DNA of 64,000 nucleotides, taken from NCBI RefSeq assembly GCF_023715785.1, contig NZ_JAMBOX010000009.1, positions 124,001 through 188,000 on the forward strand, read 5' to 3'. The translations under genes were made by a program, and so were the position numbers. Shown here piece by piece: positions 24,630 to 33,285 of this stretch. Positions within the stretch are counted from its first letter, which is position 1; every line of letters starts with the position of its first letter. The DNA is from Neobacillus niacini (lineage in GTDB: Bacteria; Bacillota; Bacilli; Bacillales; Cytobacillaceae). A model generated the notes under the pieces. It did not search any database. It was not told the origin of the DNA and saw only the letters and a program-made list of their open reading frames with translations.

Positions 24630-26288
24630 CTACCAAGTTTTAAATCCTTTTGATCCAGGCGGTGCGTTTTGAATGATATCGATAAATGGAATGGTGTAAG
24701 CAAATAGTATTAAGGCAGCAGCAATGCCAAGCCATAATTTCCAGTTTTCAAATACCATAGGTGCTTTTTCTTGCAGATTTTCAGCCTCGCCAACAGGGAA
24801 TTCTTCCTCGCCTTTAGGTGCAAAGAATGCAAGGTTGATAAAGATCACGAGAACTAAAATGATGCCAATGAATAGGATGGTTCCGCCGACTGCTTGAGCG
24901 ATTTGATATGGAATCCAATCCAGTGCCTGCTGAGAATCCCCGTAAGTTGAAAACGCAGAACGTCTTGGACCGCCCAACAGTCCTTGGAAGTGCATCGCTC
25001 CTGACATGAATGCCATGCCGATAAACCATACCCAAGCTTGAATGATGCCTAGCTTATTCATTGCTTTTGTTAGTTTTCGTCCTGTTAAGTGCGGTACCAG
25101 CCAGTAGGAAATTCCAAAGAACGTTAACACAACAGAAGTTGCCGCTGTTAAATGGAAGTGCCCGGTTACCCAAATTGTATTATGAACTACCTGGTCCATT
25201 TGGTTAGAAGCATTGATGATTCCGCCTGCACCAGCAGGAATAAACGAAGCCATCCCGATAAATGGCACGATGAAGCGGGCATCTCCCCAAGGCAGAACCC
25301 TTAGCCAACCGAAAAGGCCAGTTGCACCTTTAGAGCGGCCATATCTTTCAAATGTAGCGAATAAAGAGAAAGCAGTCATTAATGATGGTATAATAACCAT
25401 AAACGTTAAAATGACTTGGAGAAATTTCCATGCCGGATCAATCCCTGGCTCTGTTAACTGGTGGTGGAACCCAACCGGAATCGAGAAGAGCAGGAATAAG
25501 ATAAACGATAAACGGGCCAATGAATCCGAGAAAATTTTTCCACCGATAATTTTGGGAATGACTGCATACCAGCACATATATGCTGGAAGTAACCAGAAAT
25601 AAACCAATGGGTGTCCAAAATACCAGAATAAAGTCCGGCTTACAAGAACATCAACAGTATCTACAAGTCCCAAAGACCAAGGCAACAACTGGAATAATAC
25701 AGTAGCTGCAACACCCAATGTTGCCACAATCCACATGACCGTGTTAATCACAGCCATAAAGCTTAACAGCGGGCTTGGCTGTCCAGGGTTGTTCTTTCGC
25801 CATTTTGCATACGTCATGATTTGGGCGGCACCGTCAACCCAGCTGCCGACAACGACAAATGTCAATCCTAAATAAAAAATCCAGTGCGCCTGAAGCGGTG
25901 CATAAAATGTATAAAGAACTGATGCTTCATTTAATAAAATCATGACGCCAGCCATTAACGTACCAAGAGTCATTAACCAAAAGCCAATCCAGCCCGTCCG
26001 TCTTGCTGCGGGTGAATGAGTGCCTGCAGTTCTTGAAACCGCGGCGTATTGAAAGCCCATAATGAAGAAAGTTGTTAAGACAAGACCCATTAATACACCA
26101 TGAGCAGTAAGAATTTGATAATAGCCAATTCCCCATGGCAGCTCAAACTTTCCGGAGCGGACAAGGGTTTGAAGAAGTCCCATCAAACCGCCAATTGCGA
26201 GGGCGCCAAAGGCAACGAAAAAGTGTGCCATTGAAAGCTTGGCATCACGCGGGTCAACCTTTACTTTTGCTGCTGCGCTGCTAATCAT
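24630..26288 (-). CDS. cbaA: ba3/b(o/a)3-type cytochrome c oxidase subunit I
   Basis: Catalytic heme-copper oxidase subunit of the B family, 552 residues, with about 13 membrane helices. Visible family features are QILTAHGVLMG, the heme/CuB region GHPLVYFWLLPAYMCWYAVIP with its His-Tyr pair shifted as in B-type oxidases, and the heme-ligand block VTGHFHLTAATS. The gene overlaps the cbaB stop by one base (TAATG), so they are coupled. It is a high-affinity terminal oxidase, complementing the bd oxidase encoded at 38-40 kb. Confidence 0.94.
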   Translation of the reverse strand: MISSAAAKVKVDPRDAKLSMAHFFVAFGALAIGGLMGLLQTLVRSGKFELPWGIGYYQILTAHGVLMGLVLTTFFIMGFQYAAVSRTAGTHSPAARRTGWIGFWLMTLGTLMAGVMILLNEASVLYTFYAPLQAHWIFYLGLTFVVVGSWVDGAAQIMTYAKWRKNNPGQPSPLLSFMAVINTVMWIVATLGVAATVLFQLLPWSLGLVDTVDVLVSRTLFWYFGHPLVYFWLLPAYMCWYAVIPKIIGGKIFSDSLARLSFILFLLFSIPVGFHHQLTEPGIDPAWKFLQVILTFMVIIPSLMTAFSLFATFERYGRSKGATGLFGWLRVLPWGDARFIVPFIGMASFIPAGAGGIINASNQMDQVVHNTIWVTGHFHLTAATSVVLTFFGISYWLVPHLTGRKLTKAMNKLGIIQAWVWFIGMAFMSGAMHFQGLLGGPRRSAFSTYGDSQQALDWIPYQIAQAVGGTILFIGIILVLVIFINLAFFAPKGEEEFPVGEAENLQEKAPMVFENWKLWLGIAAALILFAYTIPFIDIIQNAPPGSKGFKTW

Positions 26289-26764
26289 TATTTAACCACC
26301 TCAATCTTCGAGAACATTAAGTGGTGTCCAGTACCACAGTATTCATTACAAACTATTAAGTATTCGCCAGCTTTATCAAATGTAGTGGTATACTCGCTGA
26401 TATATCCGGGTTCAAGCATCATATTAATATTGGTTCCGGCTACCTCAAAGCCGTGAATAACGTCTTTTGTCGTTGCCATGACCTTAACCTTTGCTCCAAG
26501 AGGAACTTCCACTTGGGCCGGTTGATAAGAGAATGCAGATGCTACATAAACCAATTCATAATCCCATTCTTTACCTTCCACTTTATGCAGTCCTGGTTTA
26601 TCGAACGGTTTTGTTTGATCGACCTTTTCAGGGTCGATGGTTGTCAAACAGCTTGGCGGCTTGTTTCCCATATAGAAGGCACTGACGCCAACGACTGTCA
26701 GGAAAATGACCAGGCAGCTGATACCGAAAATCAGCCAGATTTTTTCAAATTTATGCATATGCAT
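26288..26764 (-). CDS. cbaB: ba3-type cytochrome c oxidase subunit II (CuA)
   Basis: A 158-residue subunit with one N-terminal membrane helix (about 8-30) and an exported cupredoxin domain that accepts electrons from cytochrome c. The CuA ligands are visible: the His in DVIHGFEV and the block VCNEYCGTGHHLM (C-x3-C-x3-H-x2-M). GGGGGAAAA precedes ATG 26764; an in-frame ATG at 26782 overlaps the ribosome site. Middle gene of the COX2A-cbaB-cbaA operon. Confidence 0.94.
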   Translation of the reverse strand: MHMHKFEKIWLIFGISCLVIFLTVVGVSAFYMGNKPPSCLTTIDPEKVDQTKPFDKPGLHKVEGKEWDYELVYVASAFSYQPAQVEVPLGAKVKVMATTKDVIHGFEVAGTNINMMLEPGYISEYTTTFDKAGEYLIVCNEYCGTGHHLMFSKIEVVK

Positions 26765-26785
26765 AATGTTTTCCCCCTTCAAAAA

Positions 26786-26935
26786 TTAAAAACGATCTAC
26801 AAATAAGTAGTAGACACTTACCCATGAAACGATAATAAAAAGTCCCAACAAGAAAACGGATGCCAATGTCCCCTTTAAAGAGGAACTGTCTTCAACCTGT
26901 GTGTGTTGTTTTGCCTTTAGTTCCGCCTTCGCCAT
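26786..26935 (-). CDS. Cytochrome c oxidase subunit 2A-like peptide
   Basis: A 49-residue peptide with a polar N-terminus (MAKAELKAKQHTQVEDSSS) and a single membrane helix (LASVFLLGLFIIVSWVSVYYLFV). This is the size and form of the subunit IIa that completes ba3 oxidases, and it is the first gene of the operon directly upstream of cbaB (21 bases). The ribosome site is AAAGGGGTG. Easily missed because of its length. Confidence 0.85.
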   Translation of the reverse strand: MAKAELKAKQHTQVEDSSSLKGTLASVFLLGLFIIVSWVSVYYLFVDRF

Positions 26936-26998
26936 CCCCTTACACCCCTTTCAAATTTTTGAAGAAAATTAATAAGTTCTCTTTCATAATACAAAACA

Positions 26999-27184
26999 AT
27001 TGTGAATTAAAAATATGAAATTTAAGAGTTCACAAAATGTTCATTCCTTAGATAACTACTATGTTAATGGTAAAAACTTGGTGTAACAGTGATTTAAATC
27101 ACAAATAACATTTTGTAATTGTGAATAAAGTGTGAACAATCATCTCAAATGTGTGATTTATGTAATTGATAAATTCTTCACAAA
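26999..27184. promoter_or_regulatory. Regulatory region of the cba operon with TTGTGAA motifs and a Crp/Fnr-type palindrome
   Basis: The 344-base gap 26936-27279 has no gene. It holds at least five copies close to the ResD consensus TTTGTGAAT, at 26999-27007, 27028-27036 (reverse), 27118-27126, 27129-27137 and 27176-27184 (reverse). It also has one palindrome AGTGATTTAAATCACA (27088-27103), like the Crp/Fnr half-site pattern TGTGA-N6-TCACA. TTGATAA-ATTC-TTCACAA (27166-27183) also resembles a Rex site. Binding is inference. Confidence 0.5.
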
Positions 27185-27279
27185 CAAAAATAACAATGCC
27201 CCGTCGCTCGTCACCATTTAAAAATAAAGGAAATATGATAAAACAAACGATTTATTATTTTTAGAAAGCGGTGGGGGAA

Positions 27280-27402
27280 ATGGAGAAATATTATTGTGAA
27301 CAATGCCGCCTTTTATATAACAAAAAAGAGCCATGCAAAGTATGTGGCAGTTTGGCAGGCAATAAAATTCATATTGAGGTTCAAAAACAGCCTGAAAAGT
27401 AA
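27280..27402 (+). CDS. 40-residue zinc-ribbon peptide
   Basis: A short gene encoding MEKYYCEQCRLLYN followed by KKEPCKVCGS, giving two CxxC pairs (YCEQC and PCKVC) typical of a mini zinc ribbon, and a short basic tail. GTGGGGGAA lies very close to the ATG at 27280. It sits between the cba control region and bcsA. I do not recognise a specific family; such peptides may bind nucleic acid or act as metal-binding accessory factors. Confidence 0.6.
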   Translation: MEKYYCEQCRLLYNKKEPCKVCGSLAGNKIHIEVQKQPEK

Positions 27403-27518
27403 TCATATCGCCTTTCCAGTTCTTTGATGATCTGTAATTGGAAATGTTTTCGTAATGAAGGGAGACAATATTCACGCTATAATAAAGAAGCACAGCAACA
27501 ACAACCTTCAAAACGTTT

Positions 27519-27547
27519 GCTTCTCCAGATTGGGGAAGCTTTTTTTG
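27519..27547 (+). terminator. Intrinsic terminator upstream of bcsA
   Basis: GCTTCTCC-agatt-GGGGAAGC followed by TTTTTTT, placed 73 bases before the bcsA start. It could end the zinc-ribbon transcript, end a short RNA started near TATAAT at 27478, or act as an attenuator for bcsA. Confidence 0.75.
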
Positions 27548-27619
27548 CCCTAATGGGTTGGAATATTTATCCGGTAATTGGTAAAAATATCTGTACCTTG
27601 TGTTTTTAGGAGAATGACA

Positions 27620-28711
27620 ATGCCTTCAATTATTTCCGTTGCAGAGGTACTTCCACCATTTGAAATTAGACAGGAGCAGGTATGTGAATTTGCTAGAAAA
27701 CTGTTTGCCAAATCTTTTAAGGATATAGAGCGATTATTGCAGGCTTTTCCCAACGGCCAAATTGAAAAACGGCACTTTGTAAAAGAGATTGATTGGTATG
27801 GGGATGAACATTCATTTGAGGAAAAGAATGCTGCCATTGTCGAGGCGGCTGTCACCCTTGGCAAGGAGGCAATCACAAAATGTTTGAATGATAGCCTGTT
27901 TCTTAAAAAAACAGTTCCTTATGACGAAATTGATGCCATCTTTTTTATTACGACAACAGGTATTGCTACACCTAGCATTGAAGCGAGAATTATGAACCGA
28001 TTGCCATTCAATCCGCATACAAAACGGATCCCCATCTGGGGGCTGGGCTGCGCTGGGGGTGCTGCCGGATTATCAAGAGCTGCAGAGTATTGTTTGGCGT
28101 TTCCAAAGGCTAAGGTGCTGGTATTGTCTGTTGAACTTTGCAGTTTGACATTTCAGCGGAATGACCGCTCAAAAAGTAACTTAATCGGGACGTCCCTGTT
28201 TGCTGACGGGATTGCTTGTGCCTTGTTATGCGGTGATTCGAGCGACATAGATAATTATCGCAAAAAAACAACATTCCCGTCGATTATTGCAACTGAATCG
28301 ACCCTTATGCCGGATTCACTCGATGTAATGGGCTGGGATGTCAAAAATGACGGGTTGTTTGTGGTGTTTTCAAGAGACATTCCGCAAATAATTCGAAATT
28401 GGCTTAAGCCGGTCATTACCTCATTTTTAGCCGAAAAGCGGCTTGATTTAGAAAAAATGGATTACTTAATCGCCCATCCCGGCGGTAAAAAAGTATTGGA
28501 TGCCTACCGGAAGGCTTTAGACATCCCGGAGGCCATGACCGAAATCTCTTCAGAGGTGTTAAAACAGTTCGGCAATATGTCATCAGCGACGATTCTTTAT
28601 GTGTTAAGGCGTGTGATGGAATTGGATATATCTCCGGGCTCTTACGGGCTTTGTACGGCGCTTGGTCCAGGATTTAGTTCGGAGCTTTTGTTATTGAGGT
28701 GGTTTGAATGA
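27620..28711 (+). CDS. bcsA: Type III polyketide synthase (alkylpyrone synthase)
   Basis: Chalcone-synthase-like enzyme (BcsA/BpsA) that makes alkylpyrones from long-chain acyl-CoA and malonyl-CoA. The 363 residues carry the Cys-His-Asn triad: C144 in GLGCAGGAAG, H286 in AHPGGKK and N319 in GNMSSATILYV. Other matches to the B. subtilis protein are SFKDIERLL and TKRIPIWGLG. AGGAG seven bases upstream selects ATG 27620. It overlaps the methyltransferase gene ypbQ by four bases (ATGA), forming a two-gene lipid-modification operon. Confidence 0.95.
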   Translation: MPSIISVAEVLPPFEIRQEQVCEFARKLFAKSFKDIERLLQAFPNGQIEKRHFVKEIDWYGDEHSFEEKNAAIVEAAVTLGKEAITKCLNDSLFLKKTVPYDEIDAIFFITTTGIATPSIEARIMNRLPFNPHTKRIPIWGLGCAGGAAGLSRAAEYCLAFPKAKVLVLSVELCSLTFQRNDRSKSNLIGTSLFADGIACALLCGDSSDIDNYRKKTTFPSIIATESTLMPDSLDVMGWDVKNDGLFVVFSRDIPQIIRNWLKPVITSFLAEKRLDLEKMDYLIAHPGGKKVLDAYRKALDIPEAMTEISSEVLKQFGNMSSATILYVLRRVMELDISPGSYGLCTALGPGFSSELLLLRWFE

Positions 28712-29277
28712 GCGACTATCTTACTTTTTCATATCTGTTCGGTTTTATCGTACTTCAGAGAATTGTTGAACTTGTTATTGCAAAAAGGAATGAACACTGG
28801 ATGAAGCGGCAGGGTGCAATTGAAATAGGGGCGATTCACTATCGATTTATCGTCCTCATGCATATGTTGTTTTTAATCAGTTTTTTCCTTGAGAAACTGC
28901 TATTTAAACATGGGTTATCACCAATCTGGCCAATTCTATTAACTGTTTTTGTTTTAACCCAAATTTTTAGAATTTGGGTTATTCAATCGCTCGGCCGATT
29001 TTGGAATACAAAAATAATTGTCCTGCCGAATGCCTCTGTGATTCGAAAGGGGCCCTACCGATATATCAAGCATCCAAACTATCTGGTTGTTTCGCTTGAA
29101 ATAATCGTGATCCCAATCCTCTATAATGCTTACTTTACGGCTGTTCTGTTTACGATACTTAACTTCATTATGTTAGCGATTCGCATTCCAAGGGAAGAGC
29201 AGGCACTAGGAAGTGTTACCGAATATAATCATGCTTTCCAGGACTGCCCAAGGTTAATTCCCAAGGTTGTTAAATAA
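28708..29277 (+). CDS. ypbQ: Isoprenylcysteine carboxyl methyltransferase-like protein (alkylpyrone O-methyltransferase)
   Basis: A 189-residue integral membrane protein of the ICMT family, with about five helices and the C-terminal SAM/substrate motif GPYRYIKHPNYLVV followed by REEQALG. In B. subtilis the YpbQ/BpsB partner methylates the alkylpyrones made by BcsA. The start ATG overlaps the bcsA stop codon, so the two are translationally coupled. Confidence 0.92.
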   Translation: MSDYLTFSYLFGFIVLQRIVELVIAKRNEHWMKRQGAIEIGAIHYRFIVLMHMLFLISFFLEKLLFKHGLSPIWPILLTVFVLTQIFRIWVIQSLGRFWNTKIIVLPNASVIRKGPYRYIKHPNYLVVSLEIIVIPILYNAYFTAVLFTILNFIMLAIRIPREEQALGSVTEYNHAFQDCPRLIPKVVK

Positions 29278-29300
29278 TTATGACAATTTCTTGAGCCCCG

Positions 29301-29354
29301 TTGAAAATAGTTCTCAACCATGTTATTATTTGCTTAAGATGAAAATCATTCTCA
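29301..29354 (+). promoter_or_regulatory. Promoter with two Fur-box-like palindromes
   Basis: TTGAAA (29301-29306), 17 bases and TATTAT (29324-29329) form a good SigA promoter. The -35 lies within TTGAAAATAGTTCTCAA (29301-29317). A second site, TGAAAAT-C-ATTCTCA (29340-29354), matches the 7-1-7 Fur consensus TGATAAT-N-ATTATCA at 12 of 14 positions. This strongly suggests iron-dependent repression of the short gene that follows. Confidence 0.7.
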
Positions 29355-29372
29355 ACAAGGATGGTGTTACAT

Positions 29373-29453
29373 ATGGCATATGCTTTTGTTGCCGGGACAA
29401 TAATCATTTATGCGTTTGTCATGAAACACGTATTAAAAAATGTTGCTAATTAA
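29373..29453 (+). CDS. 26-residue Fur-box-controlled membrane peptide
   Basis: A tiny gene with AAGGATGGTG before ATG 29373, its own promoter with Fur boxes and its own terminator, so it is an independent transcript of about 160 bases. The product (MAYAFVAGTIIIYAFVMKHV plus a short basic tail) is mostly hydrophobic and basic at the end. Small Fur-regulated basic peptides (FbpA, FbpB, FbpC) assist the FsrA small RNA in B. subtilis; whether this is related cannot be decided by eye. The transcript itself could also act as an RNA. Confidence 0.6.
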   Translation: MAYAFVAGTIIIYAFVMKHVLKNVAN

Positions 29454-29462
29454 TAATAATCT

Positions 29463-29494
29463 AAAGCCAGGGATTAACCTCCCTGGCTTTTTTG
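29463..29494 (+). terminator. Terminator of the 26-residue peptide transcript
   Basis: AAAGCCAGGG-attaacct-CCCTGGCTTTTTT with a T-run. Confidence 0.92.
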
Positions 29495-29580
29495 TCTTTT
29501 TAAAGTGTGTCAAGATAGGAAATGTTTGAATTATCGTATAAAATAAAACTATTAATACGATGCTAAGGGGAATTTATTTA

Positions 29581-32500
29581 ATGGTAAAAACAGCAAATCG
29601 ACAGGAAACGATTGAGACCTTAAAGCAAAAAATCGTTTCATTATATGACTATTTTATTGGCCATGAGGATGAGCAAAACGCGGCAAAACTGAAACAGCTT
29701 GCAAAAAAACTGGAAAACCGCGAATTTGCCATCGCTTTTTGCGGCCATTTCTCAGCAGGCAAATCAACCATGATCAATCAGGTGATTGGGGAGAAATTAT
29801 TGCCATCAAGCCCGATTCCGACCAGTGCCAACCTGGTTAAAGTCAAGAGTGGCGACGATTATGCAAAAGTGTTTTTTAAAAACGATAAACCGCGGCTTTA
29901 TTTAGCCCCTTATGATTATGAGTTAGTCAAGAACTATTGCAAGGACGGCGACAAAATCGAAGAAATTGAGATCAGTCACAGTGATTCGCATTTGCCTCCG
30001 AATACGGTGATCATGGATACGCCGGGGATTGATTCAGCTGATGATGCCCATCGAATTGCAACAGAATCAGCGATTCATCTTGCGGATTTGATTTTTTATG
30101 TAATGGATTATAACCATGTTCAGGCTGAGCTGAATTTTCTGTTCACCAAAGAACTGACCCAGGCTGGAAAAGATGTTTACTTGGTTATTAACCAAATTGA
30201 TAAACATAAGGAAGAAGAATTGCGTTTTCAAGATTTTCAAAATAGTGTCACGGAGTCATTCGCTTCATGGGGGGTAAAACCGGCAGGTATCTTTTATACA
30301 TCCTTGAGGCATGAAGACCACCGCTACAACCAATTTGGTGAGTTAAAGAGATTTATTGCCGATAAGCTTGCCTCAAAGGATCAATTGATCATCCCATCAG
30401 TATTTCATTCATTGAAAAAGCTTACCCAAGATCATCTTGACCAAGTGGAAAAACTGGAAGCGGAGCGATTATTGCCATCCGAAACCATCCTGGATGAATT
30501 ATCCGATGAGGAGAAATCTGAACTGCTTGATTCCTATACTAGGATTACAAATAAGTTGCAGATTTTGAGAGCGGGAACAGAAGAGCAGGAAAAAACCTTT
30601 GATTTCGAAGTTGCCCAACTGTTAAAAAATGCTTACCTAATGCCATTTGGGACAAGAGAATTGGCAGAACGATATTTGGAATCATGTCAGCCGGGGTTTA
30701 AAGTCGGTTTCCTATTTTCCAAACAAAAGACGGAGGAAGAACGAAACGCAAGGCTTGAAAGCTTTCATCAAGATATTCGGGAAAAAACAAAATCACAGCT
30801 TGAGTGGCATATTCGTGAGTTTCTGCTTCGGACGTTAAAGGAGCGCGAGCTTGATGAAGGAGAGCTGCTTCTAGCAGCCCAATCCTATTCAATCCCTGTT
30901 TCCAAGGATGTACTAACAAAAGTGGTAAAATCGGGTGCCTTGCTTTCCGGTGAATACCTCCTTCATTATACTGATGACGTTGCGAATGAAATCAAGCGAA
31001 TCGCAAGAAATTCTCTGGCCGAAATAAAAGCGATGTATGTAGCTGCCTTAAAGGAACAAGCAACCAAACAGAGCGAGCGATATGAGGAAGAATATCGCAA
31101 ATTGGGCAGATATGTAACCGCATTGGCCGAACTGCAAAAATATAAAGAAGCCATTGCTAATAACCAACAAGTAATCGAAGATCTGCTTAATCAGGAAGGC
31201 GGCCTGGCAGATATGCACCACCCGCTGTTTATAGCAGGGGAAGAAGAGTTTGATGTAATAAAATCTCAATTGGTGCCTGACACCAATAAGGACGTTAGTA
31301 CTAGTATTAACAAAAGAATGGTAAATACAGTAACTGCAGTCCCAGCTTATCTTCCTGATGAACATGAGGACGATCATTCCAATGGTGCAGTGGGGCATTT
31401 AATGCAGACAGTAGACAGGCTCCGACACGCTTCAGGACTAGTAAAGGGGCTGCCAGGATTTCATAAGCTCGGCTTGGAATTGGTTGAGAAAGCGGAAAGA
31501 TTAGAAAATAAAGGATTTACCGTGGCGCTTTTCGGAGCCTTTAGTGCCGGGAAGTCGTCATTTGCCAATGCGCTTATCGGCGAGAAGGTATTGCCGGTTT
31601 CGCCAAATCCCACGACTGCGGCAATCAATAAAATAAAGCCGGTCACTAAGGAATATCAGCACGGCACTGTCCTTGTCAAATTCAAGGAAAAACAAGCGAT
31701 GCTTGACGATCTAAACCGTTCGCTTAAGGTATTTGATTCTCATGCCAATGATTTTGCCGAAGCTGCTAAGCAAATTGACAAGATTATGCTTGAACAAGGT
31801 CAGGAGGGAGTGCTCGAGAAAACCCATTATGCCTTTTTACAGGCTTTTAATCGGGGCTGCGGCAGGTTTGCCAATCAGCTTGGAACCGTTAAATCAACCG
31901 ACTTGAAGGAATTTCATGAGTTTGTTGCTCACGAAGAAAAGTCTTGTTTTGTTGAATGGATTGAGCTTTATTATGATTGCGAGTTAACCAAAAAAGGGAT
32001 TACTCTTGTCGATACGCCTGGGGCAGATTCAATCAATGCCCGTCACACCGGCGTTGCGTTTGATTATATTAAAAACTCTGATGCGATTCTGTTTGTCACT
32101 TATTACAATCATGCGTTTTCCAAAGCCGACCGCGAATTCCTGATTCAACTGGGCCGCGTGAAGGAATCATTCCAAATGGATAAAATGTTTTTTATTATCA
32201 ATGCGATTGACCTTGCGGAAGATGAAGAGGAAAAACATTCAGTCCTCGATTATGTCTCGGGGCAGCTAATCCAATATGGCATCCGCAACCCGCATTTATT
32301 TCCATTGTCAAGCCTGCTCGGCTTGCAGGAAAAAACAAACAAGCTTGATGGTCAAGAATCCGGGCTGCCCCGATTTGAACAAGCTTTTTACCGGTTCATT
32401 GCCAATGACCTGACTGAAATGGCAATAGCGGCCGCGGAAACGGAACTTGAACGGGTAAGGTTATTAGTAAAGAAACTAATTCAAAATTCACAGGAAGATA

Positions 32501-33261
32501 AAAGCGTAAAAGAACAAAAGCGTTTGGAGTTGGAAAAACAGAAAGGGCTCATTCAGGATTTGTTTGCCAATCAAACTGTCGAGCCATTAAAGACCCGGCT
32601 TTTCCAAGAAGCCGATGAACTCATCTATTACATCAAGCAAAGAGTTTTCTTGCGCTTTAATGATTTCTTTAAGGAGGCCTTTAATCCATCCTCACTGAGG
32701 GACGATGGCCGCAATTTAAAGAAAGCTTTGCAGGCGGCCCTTGATGAATTTCTGGAAAGTCTCGGGTTTGATTTTGCCCAGGAAATGCGGGCAACTACCG
32801 TCAGGATCGATCGATTTATCGATAAGCTGCTCGCCGATTATCAAGCAGCCCTTACTCGGTCATTAAATGAAATCAACCAAGACTTATCTTTTTCAAATTA
32901 TGAAAGAGGAGCGGGTGGGGAAATTGATTTCCCGCTGGCGTTTGTCGAGCTTGAGCAACAGCTTTTTACAAAGGCAAAATCCTATTTTAAAAACCCTAAA
33001 GCTTTCTTTGAAAAAAATGAAAAGCAGTTGATGAATGAGGAGTTGTACCGTGTGTTAACAACACCTGCAGATGACTATCTGAAGCTCGAGGGCGAACGGC
33101 TTAAGCGTCATTATGATGAACAGTTAAATAAAGACTTTGACCAGCTGGTAGAGCACATGAAGGCGGAAGGCGATGATTTTTATTTCAGTCTTTTTGCGGC
33201 TTTGGGAGGCGGCGTATCGCTTGACATGTTACTGGAAGTTTCTCGTCAGCTTGAAAACTAA
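29581..33261 (+). CDS. dynA: Tandem bacterial dynamin DynA
   Basis: Membrane-remodelling GTPase of 1226 residues, a fusion of two dynamin halves as in B. subtilis DynA (YpbR). Each half has a P-loop (GHFSAGKST from G55, GAFSAGKSS from G652), a switch region (DTPGIDSADD and DTPGADSINA) and a long helical stalk. It promotes membrane fusion and repair and phage/antibiotic tolerance. ATG 29581 with AAGGGGAA eight bases upstream is chosen over ATG 29560. A hydrophobic paddle segment is not obvious in the C-terminal 150 residues. Confidence 0.95.
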   Translation: MVKTANRQETIETLKQKIVSLYDYFIGHEDEQNAAKLKQLAKKLENREFAIAFCGHFSAGKSTMINQVIGEKLLPSSPIPTSANLVKVKSGDDYAKVFFKNDKPRLYLAPYDYELVKNYCKDGDKIEEIEISHSDSHLPPNTVIMDTPGIDSADDAHRIATESAIHLADLIFYVMDYNHVQAELNFLFTKELTQAGKDVYLVINQIDKHKEEELRFQDFQNSVTESFASWGVKPAGIFYTSLRHEDHRYNQFGELKRFIADKLASKDQLIIPSVFHSLKKLTQDHLDQVEKLEAERLLPSETILDELSDEEKSELLDSYTRITNKLQILRAGTEEQEKTFDFEVAQLLKNAYLMPFGTRELAERYLESCQPGFKVGFLFSKQKTEEERNARLESFHQDIREKTKSQLEWHIREFLLRTLKERELDEGELLLAAQSYSIPVSKDVLTKVVKSGALLSGEYLLHYTDDVANEIKRIARNSLAEIKAMYVAALKEQATKQSERYEEEYRKLGRYVTALAELQKYKEAIANNQQVIEDLLNQEGGLADMHHPLFIAGEEEFDVIKSQLVPDTNKDVSTSINKRMVNTVTAVPAYLPDEHEDDHSNGAVGHLMQTVDRLRHASGLVKGLPGFHKLGLELVEKAERLENKGFTVALFGAFSAGKSSFANALIGEKVLPVSPNPTTAAINKIKPVTKEYQHGTVLVKFKEKQAMLDDLNRSLKVFDSHANDFAEAAKQIDKIMLEQGQEGVLEKTHYAFLQAFNRGCGRFANQLGTVKSTDLKEFHEFVAHEEKSCFVEWIELYYDCELTKKGITLVDTPGADSINARHTGVAFDYIKNSDAILFVTYYNHAFSKADREFLIQLGRVKESFQMDKMFFIINAIDLAEDEEEKHSVLDYVSGQLIQYGIRNPHLFPLSSLLGLQEKTNKLDGQESGLPRFEQAFYRFIANDLTEMAIAAAETELERVRLLVKKLIQNSQEDKSVKEQKRLELEKQKGLIQDLFANQTVEPLKTRLFQEADELIYYIKQRVFLRFNDFFKEAFNPSSLRDDGRNLKKALQAALDEFLESLGFDFAQEMRATTVRIDRFIDKLLADYQAALTRSLNEINQDLSFSNYERGAGGEIDFPLAFVELEQQLFTKAKSYFKNPKAFFEKNEKQLMNEELYRVLTTPADDYLKLEGERLKRHYDEQLNKDFDQLVEHMKAEGDDFYFSLFAALGGGVSLDMLLEVSRQLEN

Positions 33262-33285
33262 TTGCCTGGTTTGGGGGAGTTTTTG

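Noticed and set aside
27424..27609. 61-codon reading frame before bcsA
   Set aside because: It runs through a strong terminator hairpin, lacks a ribosome site and has a random composition.
29267..29449. 60-codon frame across the Fur boxes
   Set aside because: It spans the promoter and lacks a ribosome site; the 26-codon gene in another frame has one.
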